Counted from the first letter of the stretch, positions 25,017-33,821 are shown. The stretch: DNA of 33,987 nucleotides from CAWDPQ01 sp049642465 (GCA_049642465.1 JBAROV010000092.1:1-33987), one strand, 5' to 3'. Made by a program: numbers and translations. The notes: generated from the sequence alone by a model not told the origin.

Positions 25017-25394
25017 ATGCTGCAGCGTTGTCTGATTCTCGGTGTGGTGATGGCGTTGTACGTCACCGCGTTCGCCGCGCCGGCAAATGTGGCCGGCCAA
25101 TGGACCGTCTCGCTCGAACTCGGATCGATTGTGGGGCATCCAACACTGGATCTCAAACAGGACGGCGAGAAACTGACCGGCCCCTATCGCGGCAGGTACG
25201 GCGCCGCGCCGCTTGAAGGAGCTGTCAAAGAAAACCAGATCGGATTCACCGTGACCATGAACGCCGAGGGGCAGGAGGCCTCGGGTTACTTTTCCGGCAC
25301 GGTCGAAGGGGACAAAATGAGCGGCAGCGTGGAGTTCGAAGGAGCCGGCGAAGGGACATGGTCGGCCACGCGCACGCCAGCCAAGAAGGAATAG
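25017..25394 (+). CDS. Small exported beta-barrel-like protein, uncharacterised
   Basis: A 125-residue protein with a clear signal peptide (MLQRCLILGVVMALYVTAFAAPA). The mature part of about 100 residues is a run of short beta strands: GQWTVSLELG, PTLDLKQDGEKLTGPYRG, PLEGAVKENQIGFTVTM, GYFSGTVEGDKMSGSVEF, GEGTWSATR. This small lipocalin-like pattern, with its LxLxQDGxKLTGxYxG motif, is very common as a stand-alone exported protein in Acidobacteria and Planctomycetes; its function is unknown. GGAGGAG lies 12 bases before the ATG. The response regulator gene begins 44 bp downstream. Confidence 0.85.
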   Translation: MLQRCLILGVVMALYVTAFAAPANVAGQWTVSLELGSIVGHPTLDLKQDGEKLTGPYRGRYGAAPLEGAVKENQIGFTVTMNAEGQEASGYFSGTVEGDKMSGSVEFEGAGEGTWSATRTPAKKE

Positions 25395-25438
25395 CCGACG
25401 TGGAAGGGGTATATACTTCCCGCCGTGGTGTTTGCCCG

Positions 25439-25801
25439 ATGCCGTGCGTCCTGATCGTCGAAGACGACACCGACGTACGGGAATTCATGGACGTCCTCCT
25501 CACGACGCACGGTTTTGAAACAATGACGGCGGCGAATGGACGGGAGGCGCTCGAGCGCATGCGGACGCGGCGTCCGTGCGTCGTGTTGCTGGATTTAATG
25601 ATGCCAGTCATGGACGGCTGGCAGTTCCGGGCCGAGCAGTTGAGCGAACCCGGACTTGCTGATGTGCCGGTGGTCTGTGTGACGGCCGTCGCAGAGCAGA
25701 GTGAGCGCATCCAGCGGCTCAAGGCACCCTGCCTGCGAAAGCCCGTTGAATTCCAGGCACTTCTCGACGCCGTCGAGGGTGCCTGCGGCAGTCCCTCCTG
25801 A
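25439..25801 (+). CDS. Single-domain response regulator (CheY-like receiver)
   Basis: A 120-residue cytoplasmic protein that is entirely a receiver domain. Acidic pocket: Glu8-Asp9-Asp10 in VLIVEDDTD. Phosphoacceptor: Asp52 in LLDLMMPVMDGW. Switch Thr82 is in VVCVTA, and the conserved Lys101 is in LRKP. There is no output domain and no neighbouring histidine kinase, so it is an orphan, probably a phospho-relay intermediate or protein-interaction regulator. The ATG at 25439 starts exactly at the receiver domain; extending upstream adds no recognisable sequence. It converges on the BACON giant with a 22-bp gap. Confidence 0.95.
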   Translation: MPCVLIVEDDTDVREFMDVLLTTHGFETMTAANGREALERMRTRRPCVVLLDLMMPVMDGWQFRAEQLSEPGLADVPVVCVTAVAEQSERIQRLKAPCLRKPVEFQALLDAVEGACGSPS

Positions 25802-25823
25802 AAGGACTTCCGGTTGTCGGTCG

Positions 25824-28800
25824 TTACTGACCGATGACCCTCATGCCGTCAGGTGGGGAAGGCGGCGTTCCCATCCGCTGGGTGACGAAGATCCTCCAGC
25901 CCCCGAGGGTGATGAACCCGATCCGCGCCATCCCGGTCGTGTTCGGATCGAACTGGACTGCGAGCGTTCCACTGCCGTTGCCCGATGCGGCGTTCGGGAA
26001 CGTCATCCACGACACGGTCGACGTCGCACTCCACGTACAACCCGTAGGGGTCGTGACGTTAATTGTCTGAGTGCCTCCCACGACATTCAGGCTGGCGGGC
26101 GACACCATGATGTTGCAGACGGCGCCGGCCTGCGTGACGAGCACCGCGTTATCGGCGACCGTCAGCGTTGCGGACCGCGGCGAGGACGTTGGGTTGGGCG
26201 CGATCGTGAGTCCCACTATGCCCGCAGCCGATCCGCCCGAAGTGCTCAACGTGATCCACGAGACCGGCGATTGTGCCGTCCAGGAGCAGCCCAGGCCGGC
26301 AGTGACCCAGACGCTGCTGCTCGCGCTGTTGCCATTGACGTTGATTGCGGTCGGCGACGTCGAGTAAGTGCACGCGCCCGACTGGGTCACGGTGTAGGTC
26401 TTGCCGGCGATGGCGACCGAACCGCTCCGTGACGCGGAGTTCGTGTTTTGCGCAATCGAGAGGTTGACCGTGGCTGGTCCGGTGCCGCTCGACGCGCTGA
26501 CGACGGAGATCCATCCCACGGCAGACGAAGCGGTCCACGCGCACTCAGCGCTCGTCGAAATCCCCACAGAGACGTTGGATGCCGCGGGCCCGACCGAAAC
26601 GCCGCTGCTCGTTAATGACGATGTGCACGTGCTGCCCGCCTGGGAGACGGTGAAGCTTCGGCCTCCCACCACGAGCGTGCCGACGCGCGAGAAGGACGCG
26701 GTGTTCGGGGCGACCGTGTACTGCACGGTTCCGTCGCCGTCGCCAGACGCTCCCGATCCGATCGTGATCCACGGGACGCTGCTCGATGCGCTCCACGCGC
26801 ATCCCGATGAACTGGAGACGGTAATCGCACCAGTAGTCCCCGCCGCACTGATTGAGATTGACGTGGGCGTCAAACTGTACGAGCACGCTGCTCCGGCCTG
26901 AGTCACGGTCAGGGTTTCGCCGCCAACGGTGATCGTGCCCGTTCGCGCGGTGGTTGACGCGTTTGCAGCCACGGAGTACGAAATCGAGCCGTTACCGGTT
27001 CCATTCGCTCCGGAGGCGATTGTGATCCACGACACCGAACTGGTGGCCGTCCAGGCGCATCCGGCGCCCGTGCCGACGCTCACGGTTCTGAACGCTGGTG
27101 CCGAGGTCAGCGACACGCTGGTCGTCGACAACACCACGGCGCAAAGCGGCGCGGCCTGGGTCACCGAGAAGACGCGGCCGCCGATCGTTATCGACCCAGT
27201 CCTTGCCGTGTTGGAGGTGTTCGCGGCCATCGCGTACTGAACGGTTCCGTTGCCGGAGCCGCTGCCACCGCTCGTCACGGTCAGCCACGAGGCCGAGCTT
27301 GTCGCCGTCCAGGAGCAGGCGGAGACCGTCGTGACGGTCACCGAGCCAGAAGAGGCGTCCGCGCCGGATGACACGGAACTCGGCGAGACCGAGATGGAGC
27401 ATGTGCCTGCTTGTGCCACGGTCAGCGTGAGGCCGGCGATTGTCAGAGTCCCGGTTCGCGGCGCAGACGATGTATTCGCGGAGACGGCGTAGGTGACGCC
27501 GCCGTTGCCGGTGCTATTCGGGCCGGCTCCGGAACTGATGGAGATCCACGAGGTGTTGCTCGCCGCCGTCCACACGCACCCGGTCGGGATCGTGACGCTC
27601 GCAATCCCAGTGCCTCCGACGGCTTCGAAGGACTCGGTCGTCGTTGACAGGGTCGCCGTGCACGGAGCGCCGTCCTGCGTGATTGTCAGGAGTTGACCGG
27701 CGATGGCGATGGAACCGACGCGAGACGTGCCACTGACGTTGGCTTCAACGGTATAGCCGATCGACCCGGTTCCCGTTTGCTCGCCGGTCGCGGCGCTGTC
27801 GAGGGTGACCCAGGACACACTGGAAGTCGCCGTCCATTTGCATCCGCTCGGCAACTCGACGGTCGCGCTGCGTTTCGTCTGACCAGGCGGGACATGGTCG
27901 GAGTTGGGCGTGATCTTCGCCGTGCACGGGGCGCCAGCCTGGGTGATCACATACGACTGGCCCGCGACGGTCAGCGTTGCGGATCGCGACGCGCTGTCGG
28001 GGTTCGCCGCGACGGCGTAGCCGACGCTTCCGTTACCAGTCCCTGAACTCGACGTGGTGAAGGTGACCCACGACACGGGGCTTTGCGCGGTCCACGCGCA
28101 CGAACCGCCGGCCGTGACGGTGATCGTGCCCGAGCCGGAAGTTGACGTCAGCGAGGCGCTCACCGGCGAGATCGCGTAGCCGCAGCCGGCGGCCTGAGTA
28201 ATCGTGACGGCCTGCCCCGCAACCGTGAGCACGCCGGAGCGCGACTGGGTTGTCGGATTGGCCGCCACCGAATACGACACACTGCCCGAGCCCGATCCGC
28301 TCGCGCCGCTCGTGATCGACATCCAGGACACGGCGCTTGTCGCCGTCCATGCGCAGCCGGCGACTGAAGTCACCGACACCGTGCCTGTGCCAGCCGCTGC
28401 GGTCGCGTTGGCGCTGGTCGGTGTCACCGTGTAATTGCAGGTGACGCCGGACTGCGACACAGTCAACGTGAGGCCGGCAATCGTCAGCGTTCCGGTCCGT
28501 GATGTTGTTGATGTGTTTGCCGCCACACTGAACGTGACGCCACCGTTCCCCGACGTATTCGGGCCGCCACCCGCCGTGACGGTGATCCACGACGCATTGC
28601 TCGTCGCACCCCACGTACAGCCGGTCGGGATGGTGACCGAGACGACTCGCGAGCCGCCTGCCGAACCGAACGATTCGCTAGTGGAGGAGAGCGATGCGGT
28701 GCACGGAGCCGCCGCCTGCGTGACGGTGAGCAGCCGACCGGCGATGGCGATGGTTCCCGTCCTCGTTGTGCCTGCAGGATTCGCCGCCACGCGATAGGTG

Positions 28801-31800
28801 ATGGTGCCGTTGCCCGAACCCGATGCACCAGTGAGCACGGTGATCCACGACACGCCCGAGACCGCGGTCCACGAGCAGCCCGCAGGCACGGTGACAGCCA
28901 CGCTGCCGTCTTCGCCCGACGCCGCGATGTTCTGAGTCGACGGGGTCAGCGTCGCGTCGCACGCGGCGCCTGCCTGCGTAATCACAAACGACTGGCCGGC
29001 GACGGTCAGCGTCGTCGATCGCGAACTGCTGCTGGTGTTGGCGGCGACGTTGTAGCCAACGGTACCGTTTCCAGTGCCGGTCGTCGCCGTGCTGAACGTC
29101 ACCCACGACGCGGTGTTCTGCGTGCTCCAGAAGCACCCGAGGCCCGATGTGATCGTGATGGTTCCACTCCCTGCCGAGGCGGTCAATGACGCGCTGGAGG
29201 GGGAGATGCTGTAACCGCATCCGGGGAACTGCGTGATGGTAACCGCCTGGCCCGCGACCGTGAGGACTCCCGAGCGCGATGTGGTATTCGGGTTCGCCGT
29301 GAACGAGTAGGTCACGGTGCCCGAGCCAGTAGCACTCGCCCCACTGGTGATCGACATCCACGACACGGCACTGGCGGCCGTCCAGCTACACCCCGCCGTC
29401 GTCGTCACCGTCACCGTTCCAGTGCCTGCCGCACCCGTGACCGATGCCGCGGTCGGGGAGACCGTGTAGGCGCATGGCACGCCTGCCTGCGTGACCGTGA
29501 ACGTCACGCCAGCGATTGTCAGCGTGCCGGTCCGTGACGAGGTCGAGGTGTTCGCCGCGACGCTGAACGTGACGCCACCGCTGCCGGATGTATTCGGTCC
29601 TCCACCTGCCGTCACGGTGATCCACGAGGCATTGCTCGTTGCCGACCAGGAGCAGCCCGTTGGAATCGTGACGGAAACGACTCGTGTTCCTCCCGCAGCG
29701 GTGAGCGAGTCGCTCGCGGGTGAGAGCGTGGCCGTGCATGGAGCCGCTGCCTGGGTGATGGTCAGCGATCTTCCGCCTACGGCGATGGTCCCCGTTCGCG
29801 TCGTTCCGGCGGGGTTCGGATCCACGCGATAGGTGACCGTTCCGTTGCCCGAACCCGAGGCGCCGGTGAGGACCGTGATCCACGAGACGCTGGAGACGGC
29901 CGACCACGCGCAGCCGCCCGGCATCGCAACATCAACGCTGCCGTTGGCGCCCGCTGCCGCCACGTTCTGGGTGGCTGGCGTGAGTGTGGCGTCGCACGGC
30001 GCACCCGCCTGGGTGAGGACAAAGCCCTGGCCGGCTACCGTGAGCGTGGCGGATCGCGAGGCGCTGTTGTTGTTGGCCGCGACGACGTATCCGACGCTGC
30101 CATTGCTCGTGCCAGAGGTGGCCGTGGAGAACATGATCCAGCTGACCGGACTCTGCGCCGTCCACGAACAGTTGGAGCCCGCAGTGATGCCGATATTGCC
30201 GGTGGCTGACGTCGATGGCACCGACGCGCTGGTGGGCGAGATGCTGTAGCCGCAACCCGGGGCTTGCGTAATCGTGACGGCCTGCCCGGCGACGGTGAGA
30301 ACCCCCACGCGCGATTGGGTCGTCGGGTTGGCTACGAACGAGTAGGTGACCGTGCCGGATCCGGATCCACTCGCGCCGTTACTAATCGTGATCCACGAGA
30401 CGGAGCTCGACGCCGTCCACGTGCATCCGGAAGCGGATGTGACCGACACAGTGCCTGTGCCGGCGCCGGCCGGCGCAGATGCGGTTGTCGGGCTCACTGA
30501 GTAGCTGCAGCTCGCTCCGCCCTGGGACACGCTGAACGTCTGTCCGGCAATCGTGAGCGTACCGGTGCGAGGTGACGTGGACGTATTGGCTGCGACCGTG
30601 TACGCAACCGAGCCATTGCCCGTACCACTCGCGCCGCTGGTGATGGTCACCCACGAGACCGCACTCGAGGCGGTCCACGGGCAGACGGAGGGCAGGGTTA
30701 CCGTGACCGAGCCCTGTCCACCGCTCGCGTTCACCGATGTTGAAACCGGCGCCAGGGTCGCGGTGCACACGACGCCAGCTTGTGTCACCGTGAACGTCTG
30801 ACCACCCACGGTTACGGTGCCGGTGCGGCTCGACAGACTCGTGTTGGCAGCGATCGAGTACCCGACCGTGCCATCTCCCGTACCGCTCGCTCCGGACGTG
30901 ATGGTGATCCACGACGCGGATGGCGTTGCGCTCCACGAGCAACCCGTGAGCGTATCGACGCTGAGCGTACCAGTTGCCGCATCGCTCGAAATGGAGGTGC
31001 TCACCGGCGAGAGCGCGAACGTGCAGGTCTGTCCTGACTGCGTGACCGTAAACGTCTGGCCACCGACGGTGATCGTTCCGGTTCGTGTGGTGGTGCCCGG
31101 GTTGGCAGCAACGCTGTAGGACACCTGGCCGTTCCCGGTACCGCTCGCGCCCGCGGTTATGGTGATCCACGACCCACTGCTCGACGCCGCCCACGCGCAA
31201 CCACTCCCCGCAGTGACTGTGATCGAGCCGGTGGCCGCTGTCGCTCCAATCGAGGTGCTAACCGGCGAGATCGAGAACGTGCAGGGCACGGGGGCGTCCT
31301 GCGTCACGGTGAACGTGCGGCCGCCAATCGTCAGGGTGCCCGTGCGCTGAGTCGTTCCAGTGTTCGCCGCGATTGAATATCCGACGGTGCCAGAGCCGCT
31401 GCCGCTCGCGCCCGAGGTGATGGTGATCCAGGAGGCGGAACTCGACGCGGTCCACGCGCATCCGCTTGTACTGGTCACGCTGATTGAACCAGTTGAGGCG
31501 CTGGCCGACACCGATGTGGCCGTCGGCGAGATCGTGTAGCTACAGCCCGCGCTCTGCGTGACCGTGAACGTCTGGCCGGCGATCGTCAGCGCACCCGTGC
31601 GCTGACTCGCAGTGGTGTTAGCCGCAACGGCATAGGCGACCGAGCCATTGCCCGCGCCGGTCGCTCCCGACGTGATCGTCAGCCACGAAGCGTTGCTCGC
31701 TGCCGTCCACGCGCATCCAGTCACAGCAGAGACGGTCACGCTTCCGGTTGACGCCTGCCCGTTGACAGCGACGCTGGTTGGTGAAATCGCAGAACTGCAT

Positions 31801-32192
31801 GGAGACGAAAACGCAAACGTGTTCGACTCGAGGCTGCGGCCCACGCCGGAGGGCCCAACGGCGGCCACGCGGGCTTCGTACGTCGTGCCCGGCGCTGGCC
31901 ACGGAGTCAGTAGGGTCGTGAAGTCGACGCGAATCTTTCCGTCGGTCTGGGGCGCGGGTTTTCCGAGCGCAGCAACTTGTACTGGCTGTGTGCCACCAAC
32001 GAGATAGAGCTCGAGGTCGTATCTCGTGACAACCGGCTGGCCGTTAGTACCGATGGTGGAGTGGTCCGGCGAAGGATCGAATTCAACGATTCGAGGATCG
32101 ATAACCGCGGCCGTCTGTGCAACAGCGGACGCAGAAAAAAGCGCGATGGCTAAAATCGCCAGGCCTGCACGGATGGACAAGGGTCGCGACAT
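25824..32192 (-). CDS. Giant exported BACON-repeat protein, 23 units
   Basis: About 2122 residues from the ATG at 32192, which has AGGTG 9 bases upstream; GTG at 32204 would add four residues. The signal peptide is SIRAGLAILAIALFSASAVAQ. A fibronectin-like N-terminal segment (numbered from the GTG, about 31-135) precedes 23 contiguous BACON-type units of 85-88 residues; the last has a 97-residue form. The consensus runs CxYxISPTSxS, GCxWTAxSxVSWITI, SGASGxGNGxVxYxVAAN and RTGTLTIAGQTFTVTQ. Each unit has exactly two cysteines, at positions 1 and about 29, and I count no others after the signal peptide. Units 6-17 form three tandem four-unit blocks. BACON domains are beta-sandwiches linked to glycan or mucin binding and to spacing of surface enzymes. 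No catalytic domain or membrane anchor is seen. It is probably a surface fibre, adhesin or glycan-binding stalk. Confidence 0.93.
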   Translation of the reverse strand: MSRPLSIRAGLAILAIALFSASAVAQTAAVIDPRIVEFDPSPDHSTIGTNGQPVVTRYDLELYLVGGTQPVQVAALGKPAPQTDGKIRVDFTTLLTPWPAPGTTYEARVAAVGPSGVGRSLESNTFAFSSPCSSAISPTSVAVNGQASTGSVTVSAVTGCAWTAASNASWLTITSGATGAGNGSVAYAVAANTTASQRTGALTIAGQTFTVTQSAGCSYTISPTATSVSASASTGSISVTSTSGCAWTASSSASWITITSGASGSGSGTVGYSIAANTGTTQRTGTLTIGGRTFTVTQDAPVPCTFSISPVSTSIGATAATGSITVTAGSGCAWAASSSGSWITITAGASGTGNGQVSYSVAANPGTTTRTGTITVGGQTFTVTQSGQTCTFALSPVSTSISSDAATGTLSVDTLTGCSWSATPSASWITITSGASGTGDGTVGYSIAANTSLSSRTGTVTVGGQTFTVTQAGVVCTATLAPVSTSVNASGGQGSVTVTLPSVCPWTASSAVSWVTITSGASGTGNGSVAYTVAANTSTSPRTGTLTIAGQTFSVSQGGASCSYSVSPTTASAPAGAGTGTVSVTSASGCTWTASSSVSWITISNGASGSGSGTVTYSFVANPTTQSRVGVLTVAGQAVTITQAPGCGYSISPTSASVPSTSATGNIGITAGSNCSWTAQSPVSWIMFSTATSGTSNGSVGYVVAANNNSASRSATLTVAGQGFVLTQAGAPCDATLTPATQNVAAAGANGSVDVAMPGGCAWSAVSSVSWITVLTGASGSGNGTVTYRVDPNPAGTTRTGTIAVGGRSLTITQAAAPCTATLSPASDSLTAAGGTRVVSVTIPTGCSWSATSNASWITVTAGGGPNTSGSGGVTFSVAANTSTSSRTGTLTIAGVTFTVTQAGVPCAYTVSPTAASVTGAAGTGTVTVTTTAGCSWTAASAVSWMSITSGASATGSGTVTYSFTANPNTTSRSGVLTVAGQAVTITQFPGCGYSISPSSASLTASAGSGTITITSGLGCFWSTQNTASWVTFSTATTGTGNGTVGYNVAANTSSSSRSTTLTVAGQSFVITQAGAACDATLTPSTQNIAASGEDGSVAVTVPAGCSWTAVSGVSWITVLTGASGSGNGTITYRVAANPAGTTRTGTIAIAGRLLTVTQAAAPCTASLSSTSESFGSAGGSRVVSVTIPTGCTWGATSNASWITVTAGGGPNTSGNGGVTFSVAANTSTTSRTGTLTIAGLTLTVSQSGVTCNYTVTPTSANATAAAGTGTVSVTSVAGCAWTATSAVSWMSITSGASGSGSGSVSYSVAANPTTQSRSGVLTVAGQAVTITQAAGCGYAISPVSASLTSTSGSGTITVTAGGSCAWTAQSPVSWVTFTTSSSGTGNGSVGYAVAANPDSASRSATLTVAGQSYVITQAGAPCTAKITPNSDHVPPGQTKRSATVELPSGCKWTATSSVSWVTLDSAATGEQTGTGSIGYTVEANVSGTSRVGSIAIAGQLLTITQDGAPCTATLSTTTESFEAVGGTGIASVTIPTGCVWTAASNTSWISISSGAGPNSTGNGGVTYAVSANTSSAPRTGTLTIAGLTLTVAQAGTCSISVSPSSVSSGADASSGSVTVTTVSACSWTATSSASWLTVTSGGSGSGNGTVQYAMAANTSNTARTGSITIGGRVFSVTQAAPLCAVVLSTTSVSLTSAPAFRTVSVGTGAGCAWTATSSVSWITIASGANGTGNGSISYSVAANASTTARTGTITVGGETLTVTQAGAACSYSLTPTSISISAAGTTGAITVSSSSGCAWSASSSVPWITIGSGASGDGDGTVQYTVAPNTASFSRVGTLVVGGRSFTVSQAGSTCTSSLTSSGVSVGPAASNVSVGISTSAECAWTASSAVGWISVVSASSGTGPATVNLSIAQNTNSASRSGSVAIAGKTYTVTQSGACTYSTSPTAINVNGNSASSSVWVTAGLGCSWTAQSPVSWITLSTSGGSAAGIVGLTIAPNPTSSPRSATLTVADNAVLVTQAGAVCNIMVSPASLNVVGGTQTINVTTPTGCTWSATSTVSWMTFPNAASGNGSGTLAVQFDPNTTGMARIGFITLGGWRIFVTQRMGTPPSPPDGMRVIGQ
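27402..28439 (-). repeat. Higher-order repeat, copy 3 (BACON units 14-17)
   Basis: A 1,038-bp block with the same order of unit types. Its third unit (16, CTAKITP) has diverged most and has a two-residue insertion, so this copy is probably older or under less constraint. Confidence 0.8.
28440..29474 (-). repeat. Higher-order repeat, copy 2 (BACON units 10-13)
   Basis: Also 1,035 bp. By eye, unit 13 matches unit 9 at 71 of 88 residues, and unit 12 matches unit 8 at 67 of 86. Neighbouring units within one block are clearly less alike. Confidence 0.88.
29475..30509 (-). repeat. Higher-order repeat, copy 1 (BACON units 6-9)
   Basis: A 1,035-bp block of four distinct units with opening motifs CSYSVSP, CGYSISP, CDATLTP and CTATLSP. 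The same order recurs in the next two blocks. The fourth unit has a two-residue insertion (AGGGPNTSG) shared only with units 13 and 17 of the following copies. Confidence 0.88.
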
Positions 32193-32297
32193 GTGTGCAC
32201 ACACCTGCCGGGCGTTGCTGGGGATGAGGCGCCCTAGTGCACGAGTGGGGCCGTCTCGTTGGGCCGTCGTAAGTTACTGAAAAGTCAGGAGTGGCCG

Positions 32298-32318
32298 CGG
32301 CCGGGTGACACGGCCGCC
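32298..32318 (-). terminator. Hairpin between the DUF2071 gene and the BACON gene
   Basis: GCGGCCG/CGGCCGC with a 7-base loop, 40 bp downstream of the DUF2071 stop on the minus strand. A short TTTT lies about 13 bases beyond it. It could terminate the upstream message or sit in the leader of the BACON gene. Confidence 0.35.
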
Positions 32319-32358
32319 GCACAGCATCGGGGGGAGCGGTTACAAGATCGGCATCGAA

Positions 32359-33114
32359 TCAAATGCGGTGCATCGGCCACCCAACCATGTCCTGCCGTTT
32401 GGAGAAATGGAGGAGAGGTTTGGCCGGCGGCAGTGGAATTCCGGACGCTTCGGCCATGGTGTTTTGCGTGATCGACGCGTCGGCCGGCTGAAGCGGCCAC
32501 GGAGGATGATGGATCTCCAGACGATGGAGGCGTCCCGATGAATCTGCGGCGTAGAGGCAGTATCGCTCCGTCAGAAACTCCTCCCTGGAGCCGGGACGCG
32601 GCGGCGAATCGGGCCCTGTCGGACCATACTCGGCTTCGAACACGAACTTCGGGTAGCCGCGCCGCTGGCTTCGGTAGCGCACGCGTTCACCCGACACATC
32701 GACGTGCATCTCGGCCGTGTGATACGGCAGGTGGAACACAATCCGCGCCGTGTGAACTGCCACCGGATTGCTGGCGTCGAGGCTGAAGAAGTAGACGCCA
32801 GGCTTGTCGCCGATGCGAACGTAGGTTCGCACGTTGAGTTCTGGAAACGCCGAGAGCCACGGCAGCGCCGGTGTAAACCGCGGCGCGACATTGGTCATGT
32901 GGAACGGCACAATTCCAAGCCACGCGTGTCCTTCGAATACGTCGATCTCGAGGCCACTGGGCACCTTCGGCCGAAGCACATCGATGTCGATTGGCCAATG
33001 CGCAAACAGCAGATCGTTCCAAGTCTGCGACATGATCCACGGTTCGCGGGGTCTCGGCCACGGACGGTGATCGGTTTGATCGAGAATGCCGTGGTTGAAG
33101 TCGTTTTGCGCCAC
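32359..33114 (-). CDS. DUF2071 family protein (YqjF-like)
   Basis: A 251-residue protein, the full length for this family. Signature stretches are HRPWPRPREPWIMSQTWNDL, LFAHWPIDIDVLRPKVPSGL, WLGIVPFHMTNV, FPELNVRTYVRIGDKPGVYF, FSLDASN and LTERYCLYA. It has no signal peptide, so it is cytoplasmic. DUF2071 members are distantly related to acetoacetate decarboxylase-like folds; their biochemical role is unknown, and one Bacillus member (YqjF) belongs to a stress-induced operon. The GTG start at 33114 lies 2 bp after the stop of the small remnant gene and lacks a strong ribosome-binding site, which suggests coupling. An internal ATG at 33033 would remove the conserved HRPWP motif and is less likely. 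Confidence 0.93.
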   Translation of the reverse strand: MAQNDFNHGILDQTDHRPWPRPREPWIMSQTWNDLLFAHWPIDIDVLRPKVPSGLEIDVFEGHAWLGIVPFHMTNVAPRFTPALPWLSAFPELNVRTYVRIGDKPGVYFFSLDASNPVAVHTARIVFHLPYHTAEMHVDVSGERVRYRSQRRGYPKFVFEAEYGPTGPDSPPRPGSREEFLTERYCLYAADSSGRLHRLEIHHPPWPLQPADASITQNTMAEASGIPLPPAKPLLHFSKRQDMVGWPMHRI

Positions 33115-33116
33115 GA

Positions 33117-33326
33117 TCAGGCTTGCAGCCGCAGCGCCATGGGCGTCGCATCGTCGAGCGGTTCCGTGCGGCCGCGAAATGTGCGAACGGCTTCTTCGAC
33201 CCGGTGCAGCACGGCAGCGTTTTCGACCGCATTGACAGAGGACGCGTACGAGAAGAGCGTCACCGCAGTGAGCGGTGCGACGGAGAGCAGCAGAAACGCA
33301 ATGATGAGCCGGCTGCGGAGGGACAT
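33117..33326 (-). pseudogene. 69-codon remnant: membrane N-terminus joined to a SpoIIE/RsbU phosphatase-like C-terminus
   Basis: The frame opens with MSLRSRLIIAFLLLSVAPLT and AVTLFSYASSV, the usual first transmembrane helix of acidobacterial sensor kinases and HAMP-SpoIIE phosphatases. It ends with VRTFRGRTEPLDDATPMALR, which resembles the last strand and helix of SpoIIE-type PP2C phosphatases (f.g....DD.T.lalr). The sensor, HAMP and catalytic body expected between them are absent, so I read this as an internal deletion that preserved frame. A real short membrane peptide cannot be excluded. It lies 33 bp after the secreted-protein gene and 2 bp before DUF2071. Confidence 0.6.
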
Positions 33327-33359
33327 GCCGTGTCTTTTATCTACTGGGAGAGACCCGGC

Positions 33360-33686
33360 TCAGCGGCCCGGTCTGGGGAAGGGTTCCGGGCGATAACGGC
33401 CGTCGCCCAGAAGCATCCGCCGCGCACGATCGACGACCCCTGGTGACGACGGGCGGGTTACCGGCTTCTGGACGGTTGCGAGTTTGACGGCGGCCGCTCG
33501 ATTCGTGCGCGTAGGCAGGGGAGGGACATCGCCGCGCGAGGGAACCACCTGAATCAGTTCAGTCTCGACCCTGACGCTGTCGAGGAGGGACTGCTGGGCG
33601 GCAATGGGAGCGATGGCCGGTCGTGGCCACAGCAGGGCAGCCGCTGCCAGGGCCGCGATGATGAGCTTGCGCGCCACGGAACTCAC
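33360..33686 (-). CDS. Small exported protein, unrecognised
   Basis: A 108-residue protein with a signal peptide (VARKLIIAALAAAALLWPRPAIA) followed by a short polar, Pro/Arg-rich region (ETELIQVVPSRGDVPPLPTR, later RPEPFPRPGR). No domain is recognised. The start is GTG at 33686, without a good ribosome-binding site; a second GTG three codons later is equally possible. It lies directly upstream of the phosphatase-like remnant, so it may have been an accessory to that lost regulator. Confidence 0.6.
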   Translation of the reverse strand: MSSVARKLIIAALAAAALLWPRPAIAPIAAQQSLLDSVRVETELIQVVPSRGDVPPLPTRTNRAAAVKLATVQKPVTRPSSPGVVDRARRMLLGDGRYRPEPFPRPGR

Positions 33687-33698
33687 GGAACGATCTTA

Positions 33699-33710
33699 CC
33701 GCGATCGCGG
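33699..33710. promoter_or_regulatory. Perfect 12-bp palindrome in a divergent promoter region
   Basis: CCGCGATCGCGG lies 13 bp upstream of the GTG of the small exported protein, in the 135-bp region shared with the ADOP permease gene. It could be a dimeric repressor site, but GC-rich palindromes are common by chance in such a genome. Confidence 0.25.
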
Positions 33711-33821
33711 CGCGGAATCCCCCGCAACCTTCTCGGATCCTCGTCCGTCCAACATCGGAATTACAATTCGCGAACGCTCCTGGACTCCCGGGCTCCCGAC
33801 CTCCCGACTCCGAGGCTGAAA

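Larger units (their letters stand above)
25827..31799 (-). repeat. Array of 23 BACON units (about 258 bp each)
   Basis: The units run without linkers from residue 136 to the last codon (numbering from the GTG at 32204). Each begins with Cys and ends with a VTQ-type strand. Lengths are 85-88 residues, and 97 for the last one, which ends in a Pro/Gly-rich tail. Confidence 0.93.

Noticed and set aside
26071..31350. Several 80-270-codon frames on both strands across the BACON region
   Set aside because: They are shadows of a repetitive GC-rich gene. Their repeated look only mirrors the BACON units.
25827..31799. Regular direct repeats considered as a CRISPR or satellite array
   Set aside because: The period is about 258 bp, the reading frame is kept throughout, and there is no short identical repeat with unique spacers.
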